A stretch of 64,000 bases of DNA from contig CP141729.1 in the NCBI GenBank assembly GCA_035621215.1, positions 270,944-334,943 on the forward strand, read 5' to 3'. The notes below the pieces were generated by a model. It saw only the letters and a program-made list of their open reading frames with translations. It was not told the DNA's origin and made no database searches. This document shows positions 6,618 through 16,234 of this stretch, piece by piece. The position numbers and the translations under genes are program-made. This DNA comes from Oscillospiraceae bacterium MB08-C2-2 (GTDB lineage: Bacteria; Bacillota; Clostridia; Oscillospirales; Ruminococcaceae). The first letter of the stretch is position 1, and each line of letters begins with the position of its first letter.

Positions 6618-7904
6618 TTGGAGCTTTTGCTTGTGCCAGTCCCTTTGTTTGACAATCAAATGACCGTGCAATTTTATCAGTTCAGCTACCACGATGGCAA
6701 CGATCTTTACCACACCAACAGCGTAGGCTATTCTTTTGACGGGGCTACCTATTCGCCTCTATTGGAAATCCTCAACAAGGTTGGTATAGAAGCGTTTACA
6801 GCAGGGAAGCCGATTTTTGTGCCGGTCAGCAACATTATGCTTTTGATGAACCTGGATATGCAGTGCAGACAGCCCTCTGAAAAAATTGTTTTTCTGTTGG
6901 GCTCTGGTGTCAAGCCGGTTGAGCCGTATCTCTCCCGGGTGGCTTATCTGCGTGAAAAAGGGTTTCGGTTTGCTCTTCGGGAGGTAGAGGATCTGTCTGC
7001 CTGTGCGTCGCTGCTGGCCTTCTGCGATTATCTCCTGGTGGATTATGCGGGGGGTGACTTGCAGCGGTGGGAGGAGCTGCTTGCTGATGTTGCCCAGTAT
7101 TTTGACTGGATATCCATTGTGATGACAGGCATTGAAACCAAAGCAGAATACGAGCGGCTTCGGGAGAAAAACATCGATCTTTTCGGCGGTCAGTTTTATA
7201 CCATGCCTATCACGCAAAGCAAGGCAAAGCCTGAACTGAAGCCAATGAAGGCGAATCTGGTGCGTCTGCTGAATATTTTAGGAGACGATGATTTTGGGTT
7301 GGATTTGGTGGCTTCTATTGTGGGGCGGGACCCGGCCTTGATTATCTCTCTTATGCGTATGGTTAATTCACCGTATCTTTCATTGCGCAATAGGGTTAAA
7401 ACTGTCTCTCATGCTGTGGCAATGCTGGGGCAGGTGGAGATGCGCAAATGGGCGAGAGCAGCTGTTTTTAAATCCCTTTGTGTTGAAAAGCCGGATGAAT
7501 TTATCCGCATTTCTCTGCTTCGAGCTAAGTTCTGCGAAAATCTGGCCTCTTGTTTCGGTCTGCAAAAACACTCCGAAAGCCTTTTTTTGATGGGGCTTTT
7601 TTCGGTGGTGGATCTGGTTATGGATATGCCTATGGAGCAAGCGCTGGAAATTGTGCTGGTCACCGAGGAAATACAGGATGCCTTGCTGCATGGAGAAGGG
7701 CCCTTTGCGCCGGCAGAAAAAATGGTTCGCTGCTATGAAAGAGCGGATTGGACAAGCGTTTCCCGCCTGATGATTTTGCATAATATTTTGCCGGATAGCC
7801 TGCACCGCGCCTTTATCGATACCACAGGCTGGTACAGCGATCTGATCAACGAAGAAGTCAAACCCATTCGCCGAGCGGTGGCAGCCGATAATCTGTTTGG
7901 CTAA
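6618..7904 (+). CDS. HDOD domain signalling protein with degenerate EAL-like N-terminus (YuxH type)
   Basis: This 428-residue protein begins at a TTG placed after GGGGGGATAACC. Residues 1-195 have the fold pattern of EAL-type proteins, as in the B. subtilis YuxH family (VPVPLFDNQMTVQFYQFSY, FALREVEDL, YLLVDYAGGD), but the catalytic ELL/EAL residues and metal ligands for cyclic-di-GMP hydrolysis are not evident. Residues about 200-400 form an HDOD domain, with LLNILGDDDFGLDLVASIVGRDPALII and SVSHAVAMLGQ-like helices, a non-catalytic HD relative used for signalling. It lies 63 bases upstream of a chemoreceptor on the same strand. A joint role in motility or second-messenger sensing is inference. 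Confidence 0.8.
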   Translation: MELLLVPVPLFDNQMTVQFYQFSYHDGNDLYHTNSVGYSFDGATYSPLLEILNKVGIEAFTAGKPIFVPVSNIMLLMNLDMQCRQPSEKIVFLLGSGVKPVEPYLSRVAYLREKGFRFALREVEDLSACASLLAFCDYLLVDYAGGDLQRWEELLADVAQYFDWISIVMTGIETKAEYERLREKNIDLFGGQFYTMPITQSKAKPELKPMKANLVRLLNILGDDDFGLDLVASIVGRDPALIISLMRMVNSPYLSLRNRVKTVSHAVAMLGQVEMRKWARAAVFKSLCVEKPDEFIRISLLRAKFCENLASCFGLQKHSESLFLMGLFSVVDLVMDMPMEQALEIVLVTEEIQDALLHGEGPFAPAEKMVRCYERADWTSVSRLMILHNILPDSLHRAFIDTTGWYSDLINEEVKPIRRAVAADNLFG

Positions 7905-7967
7905 TTCAGCCCTTTGAGGGGAGAGTTGAAATTTTGTTCAATAAAAAAGCGCGTGGAGGAGATTTTA

Positions 7968-10091
7968 ATGGAAACCCATCAAACAGTAGAAAAGCAGGTT
8001 AAAAAGAAAAATTGGTTTTCTCGATCTGCAAAGAAACCTGTTAAAATACAAAAAGGAACACAGAGCGCTTCCCGCATGCTGAAGCTTACCCGCAGGCTTG
8101 GCTTTAAGATTTCCGTTTTTGTGGTAGCGGGCATTGCCATTATCGGTGTTTTTTCGCTGGTTTTTATGTTCGGCAGTATGAGCAATACTGTGGGCAGTAT
8201 CAACACAGAACGCAGCCGGCAGGCACTGCTGACAATGAACTCGATTATTGAGGAGGAGCAGGCCAGTTCTGAAAAGGCTGCCAAAAGCATAGCTGCGGAT
8301 GCTGCTGTCATTTATGCTATGGAAAGAGGCAACGCTGCGCAGGTGGAGGCTGCTGTGTCGCAGGTGATGACATCACAAGACCTTGATGTGGATTTTGTAA
8401 CCATTACAGATTCGCAGGGTGTCGCCATCGCCAGAACCCACAGCGACAAAGCCGGAGATTCGGTGATCAATCAGAAGAATGTGGCTCTGGCTCTGGAAGG
8501 GCAGACTACCACGCACACGGATCTGGGAACCGAAATCAAAATCAGCATGCGAACCGGAACCCCTATAAAAAACAAAAGCGGCCAGATTGTCGGCGTTATT
8601 TCAACCGGGTATTCGTGGGTTAAGCCGGCATTTGTGGATAGGCTTAAAGAGATTACCGGCAATGAGTTCACCATTTTTATTGGAGATGAACGGGTCAACA
8701 CCACCATTATGAACAATGGGGAACGTGCTGTTGGCACCAAACTGGATAGCAAAATCGCTGCATCCGTGCTGGAAAACAATCAGGATTATTTTGGCGAGGC
8801 GGATATTTTGGGTTTGCCATATGCCACGGCCTATCATCCCATCATTGATTCCGAAGGCAAGGCCATTGGAATCTACTTTGCGGGTGTTTCGCTGGTATCC
8901 ACCAACGCCGCTATTGCTTCTTCAACCATTGTTTCGGTAGCAGTGGTGCTTTCTTTGATGATAGTCATTGTGCTGGCCTTGGTTGTATTTACAAGACGTG
9001 TGATTTCCTATCCCCTTGCGGAAATGGCCAAGACAGCTACGGCACTATCCCATGGCCAGCTGGATGTAGAGCTGAAATACCAGTCAAAAGATGAGCTGGG
9101 GATTTTGGCAAACGCTTTGCGCTCGACCATAGCTTCGCTGAAAAGCTATATATCCGACATTGATGCAAAACTGGGGCAAATGTCTCGGGGAGATATGCGC
9201 ATTAAGATGGAGCTGGAATATGTGGGGGATTTTACTGCAATCCGTGCTTCCATAGAAACAATCGCCCAGAATCTGGGTGATACTTTGCTTCTTATCAATA
9301 CCGCCGCCAATCAGGTGCACATGGGAGCGGATCAGGTATCCTCTGCTGCACAGGCACTGGCCTCCGGCGCCGCAGAGCAGGCCGCTACTGTCGAGGAGCT
9401 CAGTGCTTCTATTACCAGTGTTTCGCAGCAGGCAGAACAAAATGCGGTCAGTGTTCAGCAGGCCACCGAATATGTGGAGCAGACAGGCGCCTCAGTTAAC
9501 AATGGGAATCAGCATATGCAGAAGCTGAATGCTTCTATGGAGGATATCGGCGCCACTTCCCGGCGTATTTCCGAGATTACCAAGGTCATTGAAGATATTG
9601 CTTTTCAAACCAACATTCTGGCTCTCAATGCCGCTATTGAAGCGGCTCGTGCTGGGGCGGCAGGCAAAGGCTTTGCTGTGGTGGCCGATGAGGTGCGCAA
9701 TCTGGCGGGAAAATCTGCGGATGCCGCAAGGCAGACTGCCGAACTAATTGAGCAGTCTTCTCTGGCTGTGGAGGAGGGTACTGGTCTGGCTGATGAAACC
9801 ACCCGGATTCTGGAGGAAGTGGCTCAAAAAGCCAAGCTGGTGGTGGAATCCATCCGGGCAATTGACGTAGCCTCTGCGGAGCAGGCGGCTTCTATTGAGC
9901 AGATCAATCAGGGGCTGACACAGGTTTCCTCCGTTGTGCAGACCAATGCGGCAACCGCACAAGAAAGCTCTGCTTCCAGTGAGGAAATGGCGGCTCAGGT
10001 GCAAATGCTGCGTGAACAAATCCAGCGCTTTAAGCTGCGGGATGAAGCTGTGAAAAACAGTGATTTTACTCTAAGTTCTTCAAGGCTTTGA
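7968..10091 (+). CDS. methyl-accepting chemotaxis protein with extracellular Cache-type sensor
   Basis: This is a 707-residue chemoreceptor. From the ATG after GTGGAGGAG: a cytoplasmic basic N-tail, TM1 about 47-69, an extracellular sensor about 70-315 (Cache-like; [20 protein letters not shown] precedes TM2), TM2 about 319-343, HAMP about 343-395, a second linker region, and a long coiled-coil signalling domain whose conserved tip includes [19 protein letters not shown] and [13 protein letters not shown] near residues 545-580. Many Glu/Gln-Ala pairs provide methylation sites. It senses an unknown ligand and would control CheA. No C-terminal NWETF-type CheR docking peptide is visible. It ends just before a strong bidirectional terminator. 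Confidence 0.93.
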   Translation: METHQTVEKQVKKKNWFSRSAKKPVKIQKGTQSASRMLKLTRRLGFKISVFVVAGIAIIGVFSLVFMFGSMSNTVGSINTERSRQALLTMNSIIEEEQASSEKAAKSIAADAAVIYAMERGNAAQVEAAVSQVMTSQDLDVDFVTITDSQGVAIARTHSDKAGDSVINQKNVALALEGQTTTHTDLGTEIKISMRTGTPIKNKSGQIVGVISTGYSWVKPAFVDRLKEITGNEFTIFIGDERVNTTIMNNGERAVGTKLDSKIAASVLENNQDYFGEADILGLPYATAYHPIIDSEGKAIGIYFAGVSLVSTNAAIASSTIVSVAVVLSLMIVIVLALVVFTRRVISYPLAEMAKTATALSHGQLDVELKYQSKDELGILANALRSTIASLKSYISDIDAKLGQMSRGDMRIKMELEYVGDFTAIRASIETIAQNLGDTLLLINTAANQVHMGADQVSSAAQALASGAAEQAATVEELSASITSVSQQAEQNAVSVQQATEYVEQTGASVNNGNQHMQKLNASMEDIGATSRRISEITKVIEDIAFQTNILALNAAIEAARAGAAGKGFAVVADEVRNLAGKSADAARQTAELIEQSSLAVEEGTGLADETTRILEEVAQKAKLVVESIRAIDVASAEQAASIEQINQGLTQVSSVVQTNAATAQESSASSEEMAAQVQMLREQIQRFKLRDEAVKNSDFTLSSSRL

Positions 10092-10170
10092 AACCGGTTT
10101 TGCTTGCCGGATGGAACGCCTGATTTTGATCGATGATTCCATCACTGGTTTGACCCCGTGAACAACACCC

Positions 10171-10219
10171 ACGATAAAAAGACGGCAGGATATCCAATAT
10201 CCTGCCGTCTTTTTATCGT
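10171..10219. terminator. bidirectional terminator between the chemoreceptor and ABC exporter genes
   Basis: A perfect 23-bp inverted repeat (10171-10193 with 10197-10219) with a 3-nt loop has A-runs and T-runs on both sides. It separates two convergent genes and should stop transcription from both. Confidence 0.93.
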
Positions 10220-10230
10220 TTAAAGCTGCC

Positions 10231-12147
10231 TTATTCCAACTCAAAAGCACCGGTATACAGCTGATAGTATTTGCCTTTTTCGCTGATCAGCTGGTCGTGG
10301 CTGCCCCGCTCAATGATGCGGCCATGTTCCAGAACCATGATAACATCCGAATTCTGCACAGTGGAAAGGCGGTGTGCGATGACAAATACAGTGCGCCCCT
10401 TCATCAAAGCATCCATACCCTTTTGCACAATGGCTTCGGTTCTGGTATCAATGGAGGAGGTGGCCTCATCCAAGATCATAACAGGAGGATCCGCCACAGC
10501 CGCCCGAGCAATGGAAATCAGCTGACGCTGCCCTTGGGAAAGGCCGCTTCCATCTCCTTGCAGAATTGTTTCATAGCCCTGCGGAAGCATCTGGATAAAT
10601 TCGTGGGCATTGACTCGCTTGGCTGCCTGGATGCAATCCTCATCGGCAGCGTCCAGATTGCCGTAGCGGATGTTATCCAGAACGGTTCCGGTAAACAGGT
10701 TTACATCCTGCAAAACCACGCCCAGAGAGCGGCGGAGATCCGCTTTCTTGATTTTGTTAATGTTGATGCCGTCGTATCGGATTTTACCGTCCGCAATGTC
10801 ATAAAAACGGTTAATCAGATTGGTGATGGTGGTTTTGCCCGCACCGGTGGCGCCTACAAGAGCCACCTTTTGCCCGGGTTCAGCATAAAGGGTGATATCA
10901 TGCAAAACAATGTTGTTTTCTTCATAGCCGAAATCCACATCATAGAAACGGATATCCCCTTGCAAGGGCGTGTAGGTAACGGTTCCATCATTGTGAGGGT
11001 GCTTCCATGCCCAGCATTCTGTCCGTTCCTCACATTCAGTGATCTGGCCATTTTTCATTTTGGCGTTAACCAGCGTCACATAACCATCATCGGTTTCAAC
11101 CGCTTCGTCCATCAGCTCAAAAATACGGGAGGCTCCGGCCAGAGCCATAATCACCATATTGAACTGCATGGAAATTTGGCCGATGGGATTTACAAAGCCG
11201 CGGGAAAGGGTAATGAAGGAGACAATGGTTCCAATGGTGAGAGTATGAATGCCGGTCAGGCTTAGATTGGGGATACCGGCTATACCAGCCACACCGCCTG
11301 CAACGGCCAACAGCACATATAGGATATACCCCAGATTGACTATCACAGGCATGGTTATATTGCCGTAGCGGACAGCTTCAGTGGCACTGCGGCAAAGCTC
11401 CTCATTTTTGGCATCAAAGGTTTCCTGTGCCTTTTCTTCGTGGCAAAACACCTTGACTACCTTTTGGCCATTGATAATTTCTTCAATAAACCCATTAACA
11501 TCGCCTAAAGACTGCTGCTGCCGAATAAAAAATTTGGCACTGCGTCCAGTCAGGGTCTTGACCACTTTCATCAGGATAAAGGTGAATAAGATTACTACAA
11601 CAGTCAGGTTGATGCTCAGATACAACATGGCACAAAAGGATGCCACGGTGGAGAAAATGGAAGAGAGCATCTGGGGCAAGCTTTGAGAAATCGCCTGCCG
11701 GAGGGTATCGGTATCGTTGGTATAGCGGCTCATTACATCCCCATGGGCGTGGGTATCAAAATACCGAATGGGCAGTGTCTGCATATGACTGAACATATCA
11801 TCACGAATCTTTTTAAGTGTGCCCTGCTCAATAATAGCCATCAAGCGGTTATAAATCCAAGTGGAAAGCACACCGATTAAATAGATCACGCCCATAAAGG
11901 AAATGGCTTCTAATAGTTTTGAAAGATCTGGGTTATTGATCCCCAGAAGAGGGATGATGAAATCATCAACCAGTATCCGGAAGAATACCGAAATAGAGGC
12001 GCCTGCCGCCGCACTGATCAAAATGCACACCACAACCAGTATCATATGGAGCCTATAGGTTGCCATGTAGGAAAACAGCCGTTTGATGGTACCTGGCTTA
12101 AAGCGGGGCCCGGGTCTTTTTCCCTGTGCTTTGGTATTTTCACGCAT
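10231..12147 (-). CDS. heterodimeric ABC exporter subunit with canonical ATPase site
   Basis: This is a 638-residue half-transporter with an N-terminal six-helix exporter domain (about 45-345) and a C-terminal ATPase domain. Seen: Walker A GATGAGKTT near residue 434, signature LSQGQRQL near 536, and Walker B with catalytic Glu in MILDEATSSIDTR. An insertion of about 60 residues (around 370-430) lies between membrane and ATPase domains, as in the larger subunit of YheH/LmrD-type pairs. The ATG follows GAGGGGGTG and overlaps the end of the partner gene by 8 bases. It pairs with that partner and is probably a multidrug or peptide exporter controlled by the MarR regulator upstream. The substrate is unknown. 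Confidence 0.9.
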   Translation of the reverse strand: MRENTKAQGKRPGPRFKPGTIKRLFSYMATYRLHMILVVVCILISAAAGASISVFFRILVDDFIIPLLGINNPDLSKLLEAISFMGVIYLIGVLSTWIYNRLMAIIEQGTLKKIRDDMFSHMQTLPIRYFDTHAHGDVMSRYTNDTDTLRQAISQSLPQMLSSIFSTVASFCAMLYLSINLTVVVILFTFILMKVVKTLTGRSAKFFIRQQQSLGDVNGFIEEIINGQKVVKVFCHEEKAQETFDAKNEELCRSATEAVRYGNITMPVIVNLGYILYVLLAVAGGVAGIAGIPNLSLTGIHTLTIGTIVSFITLSRGFVNPIGQISMQFNMVIMALAGASRIFELMDEAVETDDGYVTLVNAKMKNGQITECEERTECWAWKHPHNDGTVTYTPLQGDIRFYDVDFGYEENNIVLHDITLYAEPGQKVALVGATGAGKTTITNLINRFYDIADGKIRYDGININKIKKADLRRSLGVVLQDVNLFTGTVLDNIRYGNLDAADEDCIQAAKRVNAHEFIQMLPQGYETILQGDGSGLSQGQRQLISIARAAVADPPVMILDEATSSIDTRTEAIVQKGMDALMKGRTVFVIAHRLSTVQNSDVIMVLEHGRIIERGSHDQLISEKGKYYQLYTGAFELE

Positions 12148-13891
12148 GCAGAGCACCCCCTCTGTTTTGGGATTCATAAACCTCTCGATAGATGGTGCTG
12201 CTGGCCAGCAGCTCTTGGTGGGTGCCAACGGCATCAATTTTGCCATCATTCAGCACAACAATCTTATCGGCATCCTGCACCGAGGCGACACGCTGGGCAA
12301 TAATGATCTTGGTGGTGTTGGGGATGCTTTGAGAAAAGGCTTGGCGGATCAGCTGATCGGTGCGGGTATCCACCGCACTGGTGGAATCATCCAGAATCAG
12401 GATTTTAGGCTTTTTCAGCAGCGCCCGGGCAATGCAAAGCCGCTGTTTCTGGCCGCCGGATACGTTGGAGCCGCCCTGCTCGATATAAGTATCATACTGA
12501 TTGGGAAATTCCCGAATAAAGCCATCCGCCTGAGCCAGTCGGCAGGCCTCCATCAATTCCTCATCAGTGGCATGTTCGTTGCCCCAGCGCAGGTTTTCTT
12601 TAATGGTGCCGGAGAAAAGAACATTTTTTTGCAGAACCATAGCAACCTGATCGCGAAGAGCGGTAAGACCATATTCCCGCACATCCACGCCGCCCACCAG
12701 CACTCTGCCGGAAGCCGCGTCATACAGGCGAGGAATCAATTGTACCAGACTGGATTTAGAGGAGCCTGTCCCGCCCAGAATGCCCACCGTTTCACCGGAA
12801 GCAATAGAAAGATTAATCTGATCCAGAACCGGCTTGCTGGCCTGACGGGAGTAGGAGAAGGTAACATTGTCAAAAACAATGGAGCCGTCTTGAACTGTTT
12901 GAACAGGATTCGGGCCATCCTGCAGGTCGCTTGTTTCATCCAGCAGCTCCACAATACGTTCGACAGAAGCCCGGGAGATGATAATCATGACAAACACCAT
13001 AGAAAGCATCATCAGGCTCATAAGAATCTGCATAGTGTAGGTAATCAGGCTGGTCAGCTCACCGGTGGAAAGCCCAAGCACAGGGTCGTTCCCACTGGCC
13101 AGTATGGCTTTTGCTCCAAACCACGAAAGCGAAAGCATGCAGGCATACATACAGAGCTGCATCAATGGCATGTTGTAGGCAAGACGCTTGGCTGCGGACG
13201 AGAAGTTCTCGAAAATGATTTGGGAAATGGCCATAAACTTGCTTTTTTCATGCTCCTCACGGGTATATGATTTTACCACCCGGATGCCCAAAAGGTTTTC
13301 CTGCACCACGCTGTTCAGGCGATCGTAGGTGCGGAATACCCGGACAAATATAGGATGTGCCTGGTGGATAATCAGCCAAAGGCTAAATCCCAGTATTGGG
13401 ATAGTGATAAGAAAAATCAAAGAGAGGCGGGAATCAATGCGAAAGGCGAAGATCAGGGCAAAGAAAATCATCATCGGCGCGCGCACACCAAGACGCACAA
13501 TCATTTGGTAGGCGTTTTGTACATTGGTAACATCTGTGGTTAGTCGTGTAATGATGCTTGCGGTGGAAAACTTATCGATATTGGAAAAGGAATATCTCTG
13601 AACACTGTGGAAAATATCATGGCGCAGGTTTTTGGCAAAGCCTGCGGAAGCAATAGCGGTGCTGCTGCCGGCCCGAATACCCATCCACAATGAAAGCATA
13701 GCACAGACAATCAGAACCAACCCAAGCAGCAATACATTGGACATGCTGCCCTGGTTGATTCCATAATCGATTAAAACGGCCATAATGGTGGGAATAACAA
13801 TTTCTAAAACCGATTCAATGGTGACATAAACCGGTGCCAGAATTGTATGCTTTTTGTATTCCCGCACACTGGATAAAAGCTTTTTGACCAT
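12140..13891 (-). CDS. heterodimeric ABC exporter subunit with degenerate ATPase site
   Basis: The 583-residue partner half-transporter has six membrane helices in residues about 15-320 and an ATPase domain after 335. Walker A reads GGTGSSKSS near residue 372 (Ser in place of the usual second Gly, common in this subgroup). The signature VSGGQKQR is canonical, but Walker B ends ILILDDSTSAVD, so the catalytic Glu is Asp. This is the known asymmetry of YheI/LmrC/TM287-type heterodimers, where one site binds but barely hydrolyses ATP. It lies 49 bases after marR and overlaps the next gene, giving a marR-exporter-exporter operon. Confidence 0.9.
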   Translation of the reverse strand: MVKKLLSSVREYKKHTILAPVYVTIESVLEIVIPTIMAVLIDYGINQGSMSNVLLLGLVLIVCAMLSLWMGIRAGSSTAIASAGFAKNLRHDIFHSVQRYSFSNIDKFSTASIITRLTTDVTNVQNAYQMIVRLGVRAPMMIFFALIFAFRIDSRLSLIFLITIPILGFSLWLIIHQAHPIFVRVFRTYDRLNSVVQENLLGIRVVKSYTREEHEKSKFMAISQIIFENFSSAAKRLAYNMPLMQLCMYACMLSLSWFGAKAILASGNDPVLGLSTGELTSLITYTMQILMSLMMLSMVFVMIIISRASVERIVELLDETSDLQDGPNPVQTVQDGSIVFDNVTFSYSRQASKPVLDQINLSIASGETVGILGGTGSSKSSLVQLIPRLYDAASGRVLVGGVDVREYGLTALRDQVAMVLQKNVLFSGTIKENLRWGNEHATDEELMEACRLAQADGFIREFPNQYDTYIEQGGSNVSGGQKQRLCIARALLKKPKILILDDSTSAVDTRTDQLIRQAFSQSIPNTTKIIIAQRVASVQDADKIVVLNDGKIDAVGTHQELLASSTIYREVYESQNRGGALHA

Positions 13892-13940
13892 ACCAACTCT
13901 CCTTATGCTGAAATTGCTGAAAAATACTCTGAAGTTGTTT

Positions 13941-14372
13941 TTAGGATAAATTTTCTCTCATTCTCTGAAGATAAGAGAGCAGTGTTTGCAGCTCTTCTTC
14001 TGAAAAGCCCTTTATAAGAGTTTCTTCCATTTTTTCCGCATCCTCACACATCAGTGCCTGAATTTTTCGGGCTTCATCCGTGAGGATAATCTGCTTGAGG
14101 CGGGCATCCTGTTCCACAGAGAGCTTTTGTATCAAGCCTTTTTGCTCCATAAGGGTGAGGACCTTGGAGACCGTGGAACGAGCGATGTTAAAATGGGTTT
14201 CAATATCCTTCTGGTAGATTTCTTTTCCTTCATTTTCAACGAGATAATGAATAATCCATTTGTGGTTACCGGTGGCATTTTTGATTTCCTTCCCATGGAT
14301 AGAAAATTCAAAGTAACGACGAATCGAATTGTTTAGTGCTCTCAGTTCGACCCGTATTCGTGTTTTTTGCAT
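13941..14372 (-). CDS. MarR family transcriptional regulator
   Basis: This 143-residue winged-helix regulator shows the MarR core: GNHKWIIHYLVENEGKEIYQ, then HFNIARSTVSKVLTLMEQKG as recognition helix, and LSVEQDARLKQIILTDEA as the wing. The chosen ATG follows GGAAGGAT; a longer frame to 14543 runs through the promoter and is not real. It is the first gene of the operon with the ABC exporter pair. Two palindromes placed just downstream of the -10 box suggest it represses its own operon, relieved by an exporter substrate (inference). Confidence 0.9.
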   Translation of the reverse strand: MQKTRIRVELRALNNSIRRYFEFSIHGKEIKNATGNHKWIIHYLVENEGKEIYQKDIETHFNIARSTVSKVLTLMEQKGLIQKLSVEQDARLKQIILTDEARKIQALMCEDAEKMEETLIKGFSEEELQTLLSYLQRMRENLS

Positions 14373-14443
14373 GCCGCATATCCTTCCTTTTAAAATTATG
14401 TTCATTTCAAATAAAGTTAAAGCATACCTTTTTTTAGGGTATT

Positions 14444-14472
14444 GTTCGCTATAGAACTGTTCGCTATAGAAC
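14444..14472. promoter_or_regulatory. tandem palindromic operator, probably for MarR
   Basis: The 14-bp sequence GTTCGCTATAGAAC (GTTC/GAAC inverted arms) occurs twice, at 14444-14457 and 14459-14472, with a 15-bp period. It begins immediately downstream of the -10 box, so occupancy would block initiation. Confidence 0.7.
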
Positions 14473-14501
14473 ATTATAGCTATGGGACGTAAATGTGTCA
14501 A
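14473..14501 (-). promoter_or_regulatory. consensus sigma-A promoter of the marR-ABC exporter operon
   Basis: On the minus strand TTGACA (14496-14501), a 17-nt spacer and TATAAT (14473-14478) form a perfect promoter. Such a strong unassisted promoter fits an operon held off by a repressor. Confidence 0.85.
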
Positions 14502-14570
14502 TAACTTTTGAATATATTTGTTTAAATCCAACATATAAAACAAAAAATTCAGCTTTACATATAAATTTTT

Positions 14571-14649
14571 CTATAATCGATTATAGACGGCCATAAGCCT
14601 TTTCTTCTGAAAATCAAGTCTTTTCTTTTGGCAGAACCTTTCGTATAAT
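14571..14649 (+). promoter_or_regulatory. palindrome and -10-like box upstream of the DUF4317 gene
   Basis: A perfect 16-bp palindrome CTATAATCGATTATAG (14571-14586) is followed by TATAAT at 14644-14649, about 92 bases before the DUF4317 start. The -35 region is poor (TTTTCT), so the promoter is tentative. Confidence 0.35.
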
Positions 14650-14740
14650 AGAAGAAGTGCTCAAAATCCGGTGCCCAGAGCCTCCGGTCATTTTTTATTA
14701 CAGACAGCCCCAGCAACAGAATGGGCTTTAAGGAGTTATT

Positions 14741-15868
14741 ATGAACGAAAAAGAAATTTCAGAGATTCGCCGGCGCTTTCGGCCGGAAAAAAGCAACATC
14801 ACCAATATCTGCGGATGTTATGTTAACACCAGCAAGGAGATTGTTTCTGAGTTTAACCAGTCTATTGCTTTGATGACAGAGGATGAAAGCGAAAAATTTA
14901 TCGCCATTCTCAAGAAAACCCTTTCCGGCACCTTGAATAAAAACTTGCTTCCTATTGAATTTACCACCCAGCAGGTGGTGAGCGGGGAGGAGCACAAGCT
15001 GCTTATGTCCCTGAGGGATTCAGTGCTCAAGGATGAAGAGGCTATCCAGAACATCTTTAAAAAGGTGATTGAAGCTATCACTCTTGAGGAAAACTACCTG
15101 ATTTTGTTGGCTTATGATACCTATGATATTCCTTATCGCTCCAAGGATGGGGGTAAGCCAGATGATTCTTCTGAGGTGTTCTCCTACATAGTTTGCAGTG
15201 TATGCCCGGTGAAAATGACCAAATCGGCCCTCAGCTATTATGCACACACCAATGAATTCCACTCCAGTGCGGCGGATTGGATTGTTTCTCCCCCTGAAAT
15301 GGGCTTTATGTTCCCCGCCTTTGATGACCGCTGCAGCAATATTTACGGCACCCTTTACTACACCCGGGATGCCGCAGAAAGCCGCGAAGAGTTTGTGCAG
15401 GCTGTCTTTGGATGTGAAGCGCCTATGCCGGCTGTGGAGCAGAAGGAAACCTTTCAGGCAATCCTCAGCAGCACGCTGGAAGAAGAATGCAGCTTTCAGA
15501 CGGTTCAGCTTGTTCATGAACAGCTGCAGGAAATGATAGAGGAGCACAAAGCCAATAAGGAAGAGGAGCCCCTGACCATTTCCAAGGGTAATGTCAAGCA
15601 GATGCTTCGGGCACACGGCGTTTCCGATACACATATAGAGGCCTTTGAGGAGCAGTTTGACCAGCAGTTTGGCTCTGAAATGACACTCAGCCCTAAAAAT
15701 ATTGTGGATGTAAGGCATATGGAGCTTACAGCGCCCAATATCAAAATTCAGGTCAGTTCCAGCCGTGAAGGATTGGTGGAAACCAGGGTGATTGATGGAG
15801 TCAAGTATATCCTGATCCGCGCTGAAGAAGGCATTGAGCTCAATGGTGTTCCGGTGCATATTTCCTAA
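14741..15868 (+). CDS. DUF4317 domain-containing protein
   Basis: The 375-residue protein matches DUF4317, a Firmicute family of unknown function, over its whole length. Diagnostic sequence includes the opening EIRRRFRPEKSNITNICGCYV and internal SYIVCSVCPVKMTKSAL and GFMFPAFDDRCSNIY. It has no signal peptide or membrane segment, so it is presumably cytosolic. The N-terminal Cys and the central Cys pair are notable but of unknown role. The gene is monocistronic: ATG after AAGGAG, and a strong terminator 22 bases downstream. Confidence 0.88.
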   Translation: MNEKEISEIRRRFRPEKSNITNICGCYVNTSKEIVSEFNQSIALMTEDESEKFIAILKKTLSGTLNKNLLPIEFTTQQVVSGEEHKLLMSLRDSVLKDEEAIQNIFKKVIEAITLEENYLILLAYDTYDIPYRSKDGGKPDDSSEVFSYIVCSVCPVKMTKSALSYYAHTNEFHSSAADWIVSPPEMGFMFPAFDDRCSNIYGTLYYTRDAAESREEFVQAVFGCEAPMPAVEQKETFQAILSSTLEEECSFQTVQLVHEQLQEMIEEHKANKEEEPLTISKGNVKQMLRAHGVSDTHIEAFEEQFDQQFGSEMTLSPKNIVDVRHMELTAPNIKIQVSSSREGLVETRVIDGVKYILIRAEEGIELNGVPVHIS

Positions 15869-15890
15869 TATAAAAGACACATCTATATAT

Positions 15891-15932
15891 AAAAAAGGAA
15901 TCCGCTGATTTGCAACAACGGATTCCTTTTTT
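15891..15932 (+). terminator. rho-independent terminator after the DUF4317 gene
   Basis: A 14-bp perfect stem (AAAAAAGGAATCCG with CGGATTCCTTTTTT) around a 14-nt loop ends in a T-run. Confidence 0.92.
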
Positions 15933-15971
15933 ATATGGAAATCTGCTAAAATTTATAACAATTTTTTAAGG

Positions 15972-16139
15972 AAAAACGGAATTGCCACCGTCACTGATCT
16001 GGATGCGGGCCGCTATGTTGTTCGGGAGCTGGAAGCTCCAAGAGGTTATGGGATCAGTGGAGAACATCAGACGGGGTTCTCTCACTGGGAATGGAACAGC
16101 ATCCTGCGCCTGAGCCTATTGTACAGGCTTTCACTTTAG
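15972..16139 (+). pseudogene. remnant of a SpaA/Cna-B-type surface adhesin domain
   Basis: The plus-strand frame from about 15972 reads NGIATVTDLDAGRYVVREL followed by EAPRGYGISGEHQTGF. This matches the end of a prealbumin-like SpaA/Cna-B repeat (GxYxVxExxAPxGY), a building block of pilins and cell-wall adhesins. It has no start codon, no adjoining domains and no LPXTG motif, and the frame closes at 16139. I interpret it as the leftover of a deleted surface protein gene. The rest of this intergenic stretch (16140-16234) shows nothing recognisable. Confidence 0.6.
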
Positions 16140-16234
16140 GCTCAATTAATCCTGCCAGCGATGCTTTCAAAAGCTTACCCAGCCACCATATAATCGGTGG
16201 GCCCCTTTACAGTTGTATATATCCCTGCTTCATT

